A stretch of 63,853 nucleotides of DNA from Proteocatella sp041738345 (GCA_041738345.1 JBGSPX010000036.1:1-63853); one strand, 5' to 3'; positions 7,274-17,132 are shown, counted from the stretch's first letter. The notes: generated by a model not told the origin, from the letters alone. Numbers and translations are program-made.

Positions 7274-10200
7274 ATGCTAAAAAATAATTTTTTTAAAAAA
7301 TTTTCAGCGCTTATTATTGCAGGAAGTTTAATCTTTCAACCATTTGTTCCATATACTGCATCCGCATTAAATCAAAGTACAGTTGTTAGTCCAGATAATA
7401 TTAATGCTTCTATTAACTCAACTAATTTTATTGTGGGTGAAACATATGAAGGCTTTACGCTAATGGAAAAAAGCTTTTCAAAAGATTTTAATGCCAATCT
7501 CTATCTATTTTCTCATGAAAAAAATGGTGGAAAACTAGTATACATAGACAGTCCTGACAAAAACAAATGGTTTTCCATAACATTTAAAACGCCTGCGGTT
7601 GACGACACTGGCGTAAACCATGTTCTTGAACATGTCGTGTTATTTGGGGGCTCTGAAAAGTACAATATCAAATCACCATTTTTGGAAGTAGGTAAACGTT
7701 CTGTAAATACATTCCTAAATGCCTTTACTTATCCTGATTTTACTACATATCCTTTTGCTAGTGAAAATGAAAAAGATTTTAATAATTTAATGAAATTTTA
7801 TTTAGATTTTTCATTCTCACCGTTGGTGCTTAAGGATAATATGATTTTGAAACAAGAAGCTTGGCGTTATGAAATAGATGATAAGGACAATATTTCTTTT
7901 AATGGTATTGTTTTTAACGAGATGAAAGGTGCGATGTCCAATAAATATCGCATACTTTATCAAAATATGGCTAAAGGACTTTATCCAAATACCAATTATA
8001 TATATAATGCTGGTGGAAATCCTGAAAATATAGTTGATTTAACACATCAAAAAGTCATCGCTACTCATAATAAATACTATACACCTTCAAATTCATGCAT
8101 AATGCTCTATGGCAGGATGAATCTAACTGAAAAATTAAAATATATAAATGAGCAATACTATAGCAAATATGATAAAACAAGTGCTGCTGTATACTCAAAT
8201 ATTGAAAAACCTTTTTCAACTCCAAAAAGCTTTACTTCTGATTATCCCGCTGACTTTAGCGCTTCTGCTGAAAAAGACAGTATACTTGTAATTTCTAATG
8301 CCATATCTAATGCTTCTCAAAAAGATAAGCTTGGTCTTGCTATTTTAGGAAATCTGTTATCAGAAGGCGAACACTCTCCGCTATACAAAAATACAGTAGC
8401 TAAAAAAATAGGCAATAATATTTCAATTGATTTTGATGATAGTTTTTATCAGCCTAGCTTCAGTATTTTAATTGAAGGCGCTTCTAATAAAGCTTTAGCT
8501 ACTTATGAAACTGCGGTTGAAAGTACGCTTCAAACACTTGTGAAAAATGGAATTCCAAAAGATAGTATTTTGGGTACACTTAATAAATATGAGCTTTCAT
8601 TTAAAAATAAGCTTCTTACTTCTAATAAGGGAGAGTCGGCTATGGAACTTGTAAATACTGGTTTTTTAGTCAATGATAATCCTTTAGCTAAGTTAAATTT
8701 ATCTGTAGAGCTTGACGCTATAAAAAAAGAAGCTCTAGAATCTCAGTATTTTGAAAAGCTTATTCAAAAATATCTTATAGGTAATAACCATAGATTAACA
8801 CTTATACTAGAACCTAATTCAAACTATATGAATGAAATAGATGAAGCGGTAGATAAAAAACTTCAAGCTAGAATAAATAGCATGACTCCTGCAGATATTT
8901 CAAAAATCAAATCAGATGCAGTAAAACTTAAAACTTGGCAAGCTACTGAAAATACTCCTGAGAAATTAAGTAAACTTCCAAGTCTTAAGGTTGAAGATTT
9001 AGATATAAGTTCTAAAAAAACAGTTATCGTTGAAGCTAAAAAAGATAATATAAATATTTTAAAGCATCCTGAACAAACTCTCGGTTTAACTAAATTATCT
9101 ATATATTTTGATTTAAAAAGTCTGACTGAATCAGAGCTTGAATATTTGGATTTATTTAAAGCTGTAATGCGAAATTCAAATACAAAAAACTATACCGCAG
9201 AAGCTTTTAAAAGAGAAGCTGATAAATATTCCTCTGGAATAAATCTATTTTCTGCAACTTTCGATAATCCAAGCGACTTAAAACAATGTTATCCGTATTT
9301 AATGATTGATGTTAACTTTGAAAATGCTAATAAATCTAAGGTAATTGCTTTAACTAAGGAAAAAATTCTACATCCTATACTTGATGATAAAGACTTAATA
9401 AAATCAAAACTGGATGAACTGATAGAAGATATAAAATCAGAAAAAACAGATAATCCTGATGCGCTTATTTCTAGTAATCTACGAAGTCAATTTACTGCTG
9501 CTGATGCATTTTTCAATATACGTTATAATAAAGGCTTTAAAACCCTTAATAACGCAAATGAGGATTTTGAAAAAGCTTATCCAGCGATTTTGAAAAATTT
9601 AAATAGTATATACGAAAAAGTATTTACTGCTGAAAATGCAACTATCTCTATAGTTTCTGAAAGCGAATATCTTCAAACTACTGAAGATGCTCTACCTATG
9701 TTGATAAATGATATTTCAAGCAAACCATCGTCTATTCAAAATTGGAATCTAGTTTCTAAAAAGCAAAATATGGGTCTAATAATTCCTGAAGAGGTTCAGT
9801 ACATTAATATAGGCTTTCTTTTAAACGATATCGAAAAAGATTTACATGGCTCTGATTTAGTATTTGCAAATATCTTAAATAGTAAATATATGTTCGAAAA
9901 CCTAAGAGAAAAAGCTGGAGCTTATGGTGCTAATCTTTGGATTTTAAAAGATGGTTCCGTAGTATTTACCACCTATAGAGACCCTAATTTAAAAGAATCT
10001 ATAGACACTATTAAAGATATAATCCCTTATTTGAAAAATTATAAACCTACAGAGCAAGATATAAAAAATGCTATTATTTCCGTAATCGCTAATATGGAAA
10101 AAGAAGAAGATTTATTTGAAAAAACTTTTCTTGAGGATAGTAAAAAACTTAGTAATTTTGATTTTGAAGCTGAAGCTAAATTAAAAGCTGAAATTTTAAA

Positions 10201-10342
10201 TACTACGGCGTCTGACTTAGACCAGTTTATAGAAAAGCTTGAAAAAGGCCTTGAAAATCCAAGTATAGTAATTGCTGGCTCAGAAAAACAAATTCAAAAT
10301 AATAGCCAAGTTTTTCAAACTATAAAAAATATTAATGATTAA
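7274..10342 (+). CDS. Secreted M16C (PreP/insulinase-type) zinc metalloprotease
   Basis: The 1022-residue protein has an N-terminal signal peptide (KK-rich start, hydrophobic residues 10-25, likely cut near ASA-LN at 30-32). The inverted zinc motif HVLEH is at residues 116-120, and the third ligand lies in FNEMKG (Glu216), as in PreP and other M16C enzymes. The size fits one long chain with two M16 halves joined by an M16C-associated domain. Such enzymes degrade peptides inside a closed chamber. An exported form probably works at the cell surface or outside the cell. It is divergent from arsR and monocistronic. AAAGGGG precedes the ATG. Confidence 0.9.
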   Translation: MLKNNFFKKFSALIIAGSLIFQPFVPYTASALNQSTVVSPDNINASINSTNFIVGETYEGFTLMEKSFSKDFNANLYLFSHEKNGGKLVYIDSPDKNKWFSITFKTPAVDDTGVNHVLEHVVLFGGSEKYNIKSPFLEVGKRSVNTFLNAFTYPDFTTYPFASENEKDFNNLMKFYLDFSFSPLVLKDNMILKQEAWRYEIDDKDNISFNGIVFNEMKGAMSNKYRILYQNMAKGLYPNTNYIYNAGGNPENIVDLTHQKVIATHNKYYTPSNSCIMLYGRMNLTEKLKYINEQYYSKYDKTSAAVYSNIEKPFSTPKSFTSDYPADFSASAEKDSILVISNAISNASQKDKLGLAILGNLLSEGEHSPLYKNTVAKKIGNNISIDFDDSFYQPSFSILIEGASNKALATYETAVESTLQTLVKNGIPKDSILGTLNKYELSFKNKLLTSNKGESAMELVNTGFLVNDNPLAKLNLSVELDAIKKEALESQYFEKLIQKYLIGNNHRLTLILEPNSNYMNEIDEAVDKKLQARINSMTPADISKIKSDAVKLKTWQATENTPEKLSKLPSLKVEDLDISSKKTVIVEAKKDNINILKHPEQTLGLTKLSIYFDLKSLTESELEYLDLFKAVMRNSNTKNYTAEAFKREADKYSSGINLFSATFDNPSDLKQCYPYLMIDVNFENANKSKVIALTKEKILHPILDDKDLIKSKLDELIEDIKSEKTDNPDALISSNLRSQFTAADAFFNIRYNKGFKTLNNANEDFEKAYPAILKNLNSIYEKVFTAENATISIVSESEYLQTTEDALPMLINDISSKPSSIQNWNLVSKKQNMGLIIPEEVQYINIGFLLNDIEKDLHGSDLVFANILNSKYMFENLREKAGAYGANLWILKDGSVVFTTYRDPNLKESIDTIKDIIPYLKNYKPTEQDIKNAIISVIANMEKEEDLFEKTFLEDSKKLSNFDFEAEAKLKAEILNTTASDLDQFIEKLEKGLENPSIVIAGSEKQIQNNSQVFQTIKNIND

Positions 10343-10361
10343 AAACCTATATTATTAACAA

Positions 10362-10413
10362 AAAAAGCTGAAGCAACTTATTGGACTAAATCCAATGCTT
10401 GCTTCAGCTTTTT
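10362..10413. terminator. Bidirectional terminator between the M16 gene and purA
   Basis: A 15-bp perfect stem (AAAAAGCTGAAGCAA with its complement) with A and T runs on the two sides, so it can serve both convergent transcripts. Confidence 0.9.
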
Positions 10414-10443
10414 ATAATATTATTTAAATTTTAAATTTTTAGT

Positions 10444-11730
10444 TTAGAAAAAATCTTTTCTTAAGATAGTCTGATCTCTTCTTGGTCCTACTGAGATTAT
10501 GTTAACTGGTACTTTTACATACTCTTCTATTACGCTTATATATTCTTTAGCTTCTTCTGGAAGTTCTTCATAAGTCTTAGCTTCTGTGATTGCTTCTTGG
10601 CTAAAGCCTTTAACGGTCTTGTAAACTGGAACTGCACTTTCAAGAGCTTCTCTTGTAGATGGGAATTCTGTAGTTTCTACTCCATTTACATTGTAAGCTA
10701 CACATATTTTAAGCTCCTCAAAGCCTTCCAATACGTCTAATAGCATAAGTGCAATTGAAGTATATCCATTTAACATCGCTGTATATCTTAATACAACTAA
10801 ATCAAGCCATCCACATCTTCTTGGTCTTCCTGTAGTTGTTCCAAATTCTCTTCCTTTTTCTCTGATTAAATCTCCAGTTGCATTGTCTTCTTCTGTCACA
10901 AATGGGCCTTTTCCTACTCTTGTAGTGTATGCCTTTGCAATTCCAATTACTTCATCTATCGCTTTTGTATTTGCGCCTGTACCTACTATAAATCCACCTA
11001 TTGTTGGATGTGATGATGTAACATATGGATATGTTCCAAAATCAGTATCTAGCATTGAGCCTTGAGCCCCTTCAAAAAGTACTTTTTTATTGTCTTCTAT
11101 CGCCTTATTTACTATAAATTCTGTAGCTACTACATATTTTTTAAGCTGTCTTGCATATTCTATATATTCATTATATATTTCATCATAAGATAGAGCTTCT
11201 TTTCCATAAAGCTTTGTTATTATATCATTTTTTCTGCTAAGTGCAAATTTAAGCTTTTCTGCAAAAAGCGTTTCATCTACAAGGTCTGCCATTCTTATAC
11301 CGATTCTTTCAACCTTATCCATATAACAAGGGCCTATTCCTTTTTTAGTAGTACCTATATCTTCTTTACCTCTTGCTTCTTCTGCAAGTACATCTATAAC
11401 TTTATGATATGGCATTATTATATGCGCCTTATCACTTATTCTTAGACTTGAAGTATCTACACCACGAGTTTCAAAGCTTTCTAGTTCTTTTAGAAGTACT
11501 TGTGGGTCAATTACCACACCATTTCCTATAACGTTTATTGCCTTCGGATTTAATATTCCTGATGGAACTAAGTGTAATGCATATTTCTGGTCTTCTACAA
11601 CTACAGTATGCCCTGCATTGTTTCCACCTTGTGCTCTAACTACTAAATCTGAATTTTTCGCAAGGAAGTCGATTATTTTACCTTTACCTTCGTCTCCCCA
11701 TTGTGAACCAATTATTGCAATTCCTGCCAT
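10444..11730 (-). CDS. purA: Adenylosuccinate synthetase
   Basis: PurA joins IMP and aspartate with GTP to make adenylosuccinate, the first committed step to AMP. The N-terminus has the GSQWGDEGKGK loop (residues 8-18) with the catalytic Asp and the NNAGHT segment (about 38-43). The middle has GTTKKGIGPCY, and TTTGRPRRCGWLD is also typical. At 428 residues it has the usual length. The ATG follows AGGAGG. It is transcribed alone from a promoter in the gap to tsaD. Confidence 0.98.
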   Translation of the reverse strand: MAGIAIIGSQWGDEGKGKIIDFLAKNSDLVVRAQGGNNAGHTVVVEDQKYALHLVPSGILNPKAINVIGNGVVIDPQVLLKELESFETRGVDTSSLRISDKAHIIMPYHKVIDVLAEEARGKEDIGTTKKGIGPCYMDKVERIGIRMADLVDETLFAEKLKFALSRKNDIITKLYGKEALSYDEIYNEYIEYARQLKKYVVATEFIVNKAIEDNKKVLFEGAQGSMLDTDFGTYPYVTSSHPTIGGFIVGTGANTKAIDEVIGIAKAYTTRVGKGPFVTEEDNATGDLIREKGREFGTTTGRPRRCGWLDLVVLRYTAMLNGYTSIALMLLDVLEGFEELKICVAYNVNGVETTEFPSTREALESAVPVYKTVKGFSQEAITEAKTYEELPEEAKEYISVIEEYVKVPVNIISVGPRRDQTILRKDFF

Positions 11731-11784
11731 TTTTTTCCTCCTAAAAAACTCTAAAACAAGGTTATCTCGAACTTTAACTTCAAT

Positions 11785-11813
11785 ATTTTACCAAACATAT
11801 GGTACTATTGCAA
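11785..11813 (-). promoter_or_regulatory. purA promoter
   Basis: Minus-strand -35 TTGCAA (11808-11813), a 17-bp spacer, and -10 TAAAAT (11785-11790) with a TG extension. Confidence 0.65.
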
Positions 11814-11843
11814 GATATTATTACATTAAATTGTAAAATAATT

Positions 11844-12884
11844 CTATACATCGCCTACTTTTAAATTAGGTTTTGCATTTAAATACATATCATTTACTAT
11901 CCCATCAATATACCTGTAGTATGCACAAGACCCAATCATTGCAGCATTGTCCGTACATAGATTTAATGGCGGATAATATATTCCTAAATTATTTTCAGTG
12001 CATTTTTTTTCCATAAGTTCTCTAAGTGCCGAGTTCGCAGAAACCCCTCCACTTAAAACCACCTTATCATAGCCCTTATCCTTAACCGCTTTTATCGTTT
12101 TATACACAAGCGTTTCTACTACTGCGTTTTGAAACGATGCGGCAATATCCGCTTTATTATATTCTTCATCTTTCATCTTTTTACTGTTAATATAATTTAA
12201 TACTGCTGATTTTATACCCGAAAAACTAAAGTCATAATTATCTTCCTTGTACATAGCCTTTGGAAACTCTATATTTACAGTGCCTTCTTTGGCAAGACTG
12301 TCTACAAGCGGCCCTCCTGGATATCCAAGCCCAATCGCTCTTGCTACTTTATCATAAGCTTCTCCTGCGGCATCATCCTTGGTTTTTCCTAGAATATTTA
12401 TTTTATTATAATCTTCAACTTCAACTATATGAGTATGCCCTCCAGAAACTATAAGTGATATAAATGGTGGCTTAAGCTCTTTAAAGGTAAGGTAGTTAGC
12501 TGCAATATGCCCCTGTATATGGTTTACGCCTACAAAAGGTTTATTAAGTGCATACGCTAGTGCTTTTGCTGTTGAAAGCCCTACCAGAAGTGCGCCTACA
12601 AGTCCAGGCCCATAGGTTGCTGCAATCACATCCACTTCCTGTAAAGTTATGCCTGCTTTAGTTATTGCTTCTTCAATAACAGGATTTATATCCACGACAT
12701 GGTTTCGAGATGCGACCTCTGGCACTACCCCACCAAATTTTTTGTGTATATCTATTTGAGTAAAGACTATATTTGAAAGGATTTCTCTTCCATTTTTTAT
12801 CACAGCAGCTGCGGTTTCATCACAGCTCGATTCTATTGCAAGTACTACTATATCTTTTTTTTCTATATTTTTTCCCTGATTCAA
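11844..12884 (-). CDS. tsaD: tRNA N6-threonylcarbamoyltransferase, catalytic subunit
   Basis: TsaD transfers the threonylcarbamoyl group to A37 of ANN-decoding tRNAs, working with TsaB and TsaE. Seen in the sequence: IESSCDETAAA near the N-terminus, the metal-binding NHIQGH segment, GGHTHI, and SGGVSANSALR near the C-terminus, all family hallmarks. Length 346 is normal. The start is a TTG seven bases after AGGAGA, and no ATG fits the N-terminus. It is the last gene of the tsaE-tsaB-rimI-tsaD group, 10 bp after rimI. Confidence 0.97.
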   Translation of the reverse strand: MNQGKNIEKKDIVVLAIESSCDETAAAVIKNGREILSNIVFTQIDIHKKFGGVVPEVASRNHVVDINPVIEEAITKAGITLQEVDVIAATYGPGLVGALLVGLSTAKALAYALNKPFVGVNHIQGHIAANYLTFKELKPPFISLIVSGGHTHIVEVEDYNKINILGKTKDDAAGEAYDKVARAIGLGYPGGPLVDSLAKEGTVNIEFPKAMYKEDNYDFSFSGIKSAVLNYINSKKMKDEEYNKADIAASFQNAVVETLVYKTIKAVKDKGYDKVVLSGGVSANSALRELMEKKCTENNLGIYYPPLNLCTDNAAMIGSCAYYRYIDGIVNDMYLNAKPNLKVGDV

Positions 12885-12894
12885 AATTAATCTC

Positions 12895-13356
12895 CTATAA
12901 TTCTTTCATCATAACTATTGCATCTTCATCCGTATCTACATAATAGCCTTTTCTAAGACCAATCATAGCAAACCCTAGTCCTCTATATAGTTTTTGTGCT
13001 ACCGAGTTGCTACTTCTTACCTCAAGATACATGGTTTTTGCATTTTCCGTCTTTGCCATATCAATAAGCGTATTCATAAGTAGCTTTGAAATTCCTCTAC
13101 CTCTATAATCTGGGTGTACCGCTATATTATTTATATTAGCCTCATCGAGTACAAGCCAAAAACCTCCATATGATACTACTTTTTCATTTTCCTTTATAAC
13201 TATATATCGTCCTAGTTTGTTATCAATTTCTGTTTTTATTGATTTTTTACTCCAAGGTGTGAAAAATGAAAGTTCTTCTATTTCATATACTGCATCTACA
13301 TCCTTATGTTCCATTTTTTTTACTTCAAAAGCTTGTAAATTAACTGTGTCTTCCAC
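12895..13356 (-). CDS. rimI: Ribosomal protein S18-alanine N-acetyltransferase (RimI)
   Basis: A 153-residue GNAT acetyltransferase with the acetyl-CoA loop DYRGRGISK (around residue 100) and the RimI-type segments SFFTPWS, EVRSSN and AQKLYRGLGF. RimI acetylates the N-terminus of S18, and in many Firmicutes it sits between tsaB and tsaD, as here. The start codon is GTG, eight bases after AAGGAG. Five bases separate it from tsaB. Confidence 0.93.
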   Translation of the reverse strand: MEDTVNLQAFEVKKMEHKDVDAVYEIEELSFFTPWSKKSIKTEIDNKLGRYIVIKENEKVVSYGGFWLVLDEANINNIAVHPDYRGRGISKLLMNTLIDMAKTENAKTMYLEVRSSNSVAQKLYRGLGFAMIGLRKGYYVDTDEDAIVMMKEL

Positions 13357-13361
13357 CGCAA

Positions 13362-14105
13362 TTACTCCTTAATATTTAAAGTTTTCATTTTTTCTTCATA
13401 CTGTACTTCAGCCTGAGGTTTTCTAATATATATCGGCTCTATATATCTAGGAAGGTTTGAAACATCTTCCTTATTCATTATATCTCTTGCAATCTCACAA
13501 AGATTTGAGGCACATATCTGATTTAGCGTTTTATCTGCTAAAATGCAGTTATCCATAATAAGCGTCTTAGAAATGCTCTCTGAAATCCCTTTTAATCTTG
13601 AATTTAACTCTCCTAAAAGAATTACCTTTTTCCCATCTTCACTTAAAGTTTTTACTTCCTCTGCTATATCTTCAAAGCTTATAGCATCTTCTTCCTTTAA
13701 GATTTGGATACTTTGATTTTCAAAACTATATATTCCTCTATAATAGTCTTCTCTTTGGGCATACATCGTAGAAACTATTACATAATCTGTATATTTAAAG
13801 TTATAAGCCATTGCCTCTAGAGAAGATATTCCTATAACTGGAATATTCCCCGCCATAGCAAACGCATTGGCTGTCGCTACTCCAATTCTTATTCCAGTAA
13901 ATGAACCTGGTCCTATACTGCATGCGACTGCCTCTATATTTTTTATATTTTCATCTATATTTCCTAGCATCGTATCTATTAGAGGCATCAGTTTTTCACT
14001 ATGCGTAAGCGCTTTATTTTGCGTAAATTCAGCAAGCATCGTATCCTCATCAGTTACTGCTATCCCAAGCGCTGAAGACGAGGTATCTATCGCTAATATT
14101 TTCAT
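13362..14105 (-). CDS. tsaB: tRNA threonylcarbamoyladenosine dimerization protein TsaB
   Basis: TsaB is a non-catalytic ASKHA-fold partner of TsaD. The N-terminus ILAIDTSSSALGIAV and the GPGSFTGIRIG segment (about 70) are diagnostic. The longest frame adds 16 upstream codons, but ATG at 14105 (MKILAIDTS) has AAAGG before it and matches the family start, giving 247 residues. It lies 28 bp after tsaE in the same operon. Confidence 0.95.
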   Translation of the reverse strand: MKILAIDTSSSALGIAVTDEDTMLAEFTQNKALTHSEKLMPLIDTMLGNIDENIKNIEAVACSIGPGSFTGIRIGVATANAFAMAGNIPVIGISSLEAMAYNFKYTDYVIVSTMYAQREDYYRGIYSFENQSIQILKEEDAISFEDIAEEVKTLSEDGKKVILLGELNSRLKGISESISKTLIMDNCILADKTLNQICASNLCEIARDIMNKEDVSNLPRYIEPIYIRKPQAEVQYEEKMKTLNIKE

Positions 14106-14133
14106 TGTATATCCTTTCTTTAAAAGCACCGCT

Positions 14134-14595
14134 TTAAAGCATTTCTTTTGCAAGTGCTTCTACTAACTTTTCATATTCTAAACCATATGGCTTAAACTCA
14201 AAAAATCGCCCTTTATCCGGCGCATAATTTATCTCTATATCAAGTCTTTCTTTTGGCAGAATATCTGCAACTATATTAGACCACTCTATTACAATAACCC
14301 CCTTTTTGTTAAGGTAATCGTCAAAGCCTATATAGTACAGCTCTTCGCTTCCAGATAGTCTATACGCATCAAAGTGGAATAATTCCATTCTGCCTTGATA
14401 CTCCTGCACTATAGTAAACGTAGGACTTGTTATGTCTTCTTCTATTTCAAGGCCAAGGGCTATACCTTTAGAAAAATGAGTCTTTCCCGCACCCAAATCT
14501 CCATCTAAACAAATAACCATACCTGCGCTTAGCATTTTCCCTAAAATAAATCCAAGTGCTATGGTTTTTTCAACATTTTCAATATATATTTTCAT
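14134..14595 (-). CDS. tsaE: tRNA threonylcarbamoyladenosine biosynthesis ATPase TsaE
   Basis: TsaE is the small ATPase that resets the TsaB-TsaD complex. The Walker A loop GDLGAGKT is at residues 32-39, followed by TSPTF and the YRLSG segment of the family. ATG at 14595 follows CGGAGA and starts MKIYIENVEKT. The longer frame upstream lacks a ribosome site. At about 153 residues it is the normal size. It is the first gene of the t6A operon. Confidence 0.95.
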   Translation of the reverse strand: MKIYIENVEKTIALGFILGKMLSAGMVICLDGDLGAGKTHFSKGIALGLEIEEDITSPTFTIVQEYQGRMELFHFDAYRLSGSEELYYIGFDDYLNKKGVIVIEWSNIVADILPKERLDIEINYAPDKGRFFEFKPYGLEYEKLVEALAKEML

Positions 14596-14670
14596 TATTA
14601 TCTCCGTTAAACTTATTATCATATCTTTATATTTTACCATATTTTTGACAGAGATTTATAAAAATATCAA

Positions 14671-14722
14671 AAAAACGCCAATAATTTGCAAAAACATAAT
14701 GTTTATGCTAATTATGGCGTTT
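14671..14722 (-). terminator. Terminator of the 69-codon gene
   Basis: The minus-strand stem AAACGCCA / TGGCGTTT (extended by partly paired AT bases) is followed by seven Us. It isolates the small gene from tsaE downstream. Confidence 0.8.
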
Positions 14723-14760
14723 ATAAATATCTTATGACTTAAATTTTTGATAATTGTTTT

Positions 14761-14970
14761 CTAATTTTCAATTAAATTTTTTGCTTTATTATATTTTGAT
14801 TTTGCTCTTCCAAGACGCTTTGCTATTTTGTGTTCATATTCCTCAATTCCTACATCATTAATTTGCTTCGTATGAATTACAAACCTTCTAGTTTCGGTAA
14901 AATTATTAACATTTTTTAAAATAGCATTAATCTCATTATTAACGAGATCACTTTCTTTTTTTTCTATCAC
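14761..14970 (-). CDS. Small basic protein of unknown function
   Basis: The 69-residue frame begins with GTG six bases after a very strong AGGAGGGG site. It has its own -35/-10 promoter and its own terminator, so it is very probably expressed. The sequence is charged, mostly helical by eye, with no Cys, no signal peptide and no membrane segment. The C-terminal half is Lys/Arg-rich (AKRLGRAKSKYNKAKN). I do not recognise a family. A nucleic-acid or ribosome-binding role is possible from charge alone, but this is only a guess. Confidence 0.7.
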   Translation of the reverse strand: MIEKKESDLVNNEINAILKNVNNFTETRRFVIHTKQINDVGIEEYEHKIAKRLGRAKSKYNKAKNLIEN

Positions 14971-15037
14971 GCCTTGCCCCTCCTCATTTCCAAAATATAG
15001 AATTTTACAATAACGTACTGATATAGCTTATATTCAA

Positions 15038-15066
15038 ATTGTATTACATCTATTTTAATAAGTCAA
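15038..15066 (-). promoter_or_regulatory. Promoter of the 69-codon gene
   Basis: Minus-strand -35 TTGACT (15061-15066), a 17-bp spacer and -10 TACAAT (15038-15043). Near-consensus. Confidence 0.7.
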
Positions 15067-15103
15067 TATAAATGTTATTTTTTTGTCAGTTTTTATTTTT
15101 TTC

Positions 15104-15137
15104 AAAAAAAAGAGTAGGGTTTTTTAAGTCCTACTCT
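15104..15137 (-). terminator. Terminator after the EF-G-like gene
   Basis: Stem AGAGTAGG / CCTACTCT followed by eight Us in the minus-strand transcript, a few bases after the stop codon. Confidence 0.9.
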
Positions 15138-15143
15138 AGATAT

Positions 15144-17132
15144 TTATACTTTTTCTTTTTTAGCTTCAGAAATTATTTTTTCGGCCATTTGGAAAGGTAC
15201 TTCGTCATATCTTTCAAATTCCATCTCAAAATAACCTCTACCTTGAGTCATTGCTTTAAGGTCTATTGCATATTTGAAAGTTTCTGCCTGTGGTGCTTCT
15301 GCAAATATTATTTGTTTATGGTTTTTATAAGGCTCCATACCTAAAACCTTACCACGTTTTTTATTTATATCTCCCATTATATCGCCCATATACTCTTCTG
15401 GCACTACTATAGAGAGTTTCATAATTGGTTCTAAAAGCACTGGTTTAGCTTCTTCCATACCTTTTTTAAACGCTAAGCTTGCTGCCATTTTAAATGCCAT
15501 TTCTGAAGAGTCCACGTCATGATATGAACCATCATAAAGCGTAGCTTTTACATTTGTTACTGGAAATCCTGCTAAAACTCCATGGTCCAAACAATCTCTA
15601 AGTCCTTTTTCAACCGCTGGAATATATGATTTTGGTACTGAACCTCCAAAAATTTCTTCTGCAAATTCAAAGGCTTCGTTTGAATGAGAGAATTTTATTT
15701 TTACATCTCCATACTGTCCATGACCACCTGATTGTTTTTTGTGTTTACCTTGAACATCTGACTGTCCTTTTATAGTTTCTCTATATGGTACTTTTAAATC
15801 TCTTAGCTCTACATCTACGCCAAATTTCTCTTTCAATTTTTCTTTTATGGAATTTATGTGAATATCCCCTTGAACGCCAAGCACCATCTGCTTAGTTTCT
15901 TTATTTCTTGTATACGTAAATGAAGGATCTTCTTCTCTTAATCTTTGGATTCCTGTAGAGATTTTATCTTCATCATTCTTATTTATAGCTTCTACAGCTA
16001 CTAACATCTGTGGTTTAGGAAATTCTAGTGGGGTTTGCTCACCATAATCACTTTTTGTAGAAAGGCAATCTCCAGTAAGCACTTCACCTAATTTCGTAAA
16101 TACTACCAAATCTCCAGAATGAGCTTTCTCCAGTTCTTTCATTTCTTTATTTAAAATAGTATACATCTTATGAACTTTTTCTTTAGTGCCTCTATTTATG
16201 TTAAAAACTTCCATTTCTTGACTAAAATCGCCTTCACATATTTTAGCATATGATACTCTTCCTAAGAATGGGTCTATCACTGTTTTAAACACTTGTGCTA
16301 CTGAATTGGTTGAATATCTTGGGAGTCCTGTATCTAATGGCGTTGGAAGATAATCAATTACCATATCCATAAGTGTATGCACTCCTATATTTTTAACTGT
16401 AGAACCACAAAGCACTGGAATTATATCTCCAGAAAGCACTCCTAAGCGTAATCCTTTAGTTATTTCCTCTTGTGTAAATTCTTCTCCATTAAAAAATTTA
16501 TCCATTAACTCTTCATCAGTTTCTGCGACTGATTCTAGAAGCATTTCTCTAATTGGATCTATCTGCTGATGCATATCATCAGGCATCTCTACGGTAATAC
16601 AATCTTTTCCATCATACTCTCTTGCAAACATATCTACTACGTTTATAAACCCTTTAAAACTATCTGCTTTTCCCCAAGGTACATGAAATGGGGCTACTTT
16701 TTTTCCATATCGCTCTCTTAATTGCTCTAATATCTTTTCATACTCTGCTTTTTCACTATCAATTTTATTTACAAATATAAACTTCGGCATATTGAGTTCA
16801 TCTGTAATTTCCAATGCTTTCTCTGTTCCTACTTGTAAATCAGTTGTGCCATCTACCACTATTATCGCGCCTGAAACTGCTTTCATTGCAGAAGTAAGCT
16901 CTCCTGCAAAATCAAAATATCCTGGGGTATCAATAAAGTTGTACTTATTATTCTTGTACTCTACTGAAAACAGCCCCATTGAAGAAGTGAATTTTGCCTC
17001 ATCTGTTGGTTTTGAAATTCTGTTTGTTAACCCTGCCGTAAAATGTATTGCCTCTGTCAAATTACTCTTTCCCGAACCACTGTGTCCGAGGATTGCAACG
17101 TTTCTAATTTTATCACTCTCATAAACCCTCAT
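15144..17132 (-). CDS. Elongation factor G-like translational GTPase (EF-G2 type)
   Basis: The 662-residue protein has the EF-G domain order: G domain (1-270), domain II, then the C-terminal EF-G domains (QSGGHGQYGDVKIKF and the EPIMKLSIVVPEEYMGDI segment near the end). Its G1 loop is GHSGSGKS (16-23) instead of AHIDAGKT. Its switch II motif is DTPGYFDF (68-75), where canonical EF-G has DTPGHVDF with the catalytic His. The missing His and altered P-loop place it in the EF-G2-like paralogue group, not the main fusA. Whether it translocates ribosomes is not known from sequence. ATG at 17132 sits eight bases after AAGGAGG; a TTG two codons earlier is less likely. Confidence 0.88.
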   Translation of the reverse strand: MRVYESDKIRNVAILGHSGSGKSNLTEAIHFTAGLTNRISKPTDEAKFTSSMGLFSVEYKNNKYNFIDTPGYFDFAGELTSAMKAVSGAIIVVDGTTDLQVGTEKALEITDELNMPKFIFVNKIDSEKAEYEKILEQLRERYGKKVAPFHVPWGKADSFKGFINVVDMFAREYDGKDCITVEMPDDMHQQIDPIREMLLESVAETDEELMDKFFNGEEFTQEEITKGLRLGVLSGDIIPVLCGSTVKNIGVHTLMDMVIDYLPTPLDTGLPRYSTNSVAQVFKTVIDPFLGRVSYAKICEGDFSQEMEVFNINRGTKEKVHKMYTILNKEMKELEKAHSGDLVVFTKLGEVLTGDCLSTKSDYGEQTPLEFPKPQMLVAVEAINKNDEDKISTGIQRLREEDPSFTYTRNKETKQMVLGVQGDIHINSIKEKLKEKFGVDVELRDLKVPYRETIKGQSDVQGKHKKQSGGHGQYGDVKIKFSHSNEAFEFAEEIFGGSVPKSYIPAVEKGLRDCLDHGVLAGFPVTNVKATLYDGSYHDVDSSEMAFKMAASLAFKKGMEEAKPVLLEPIMKLSIVVPEEYMGDIMGDINKKRGKVLGMEPYKNHKQIIFAEAPQAETFKYAIDLKAMTQGRGYFEMEFERYDEVPFQMAEKIISEAKKEKV

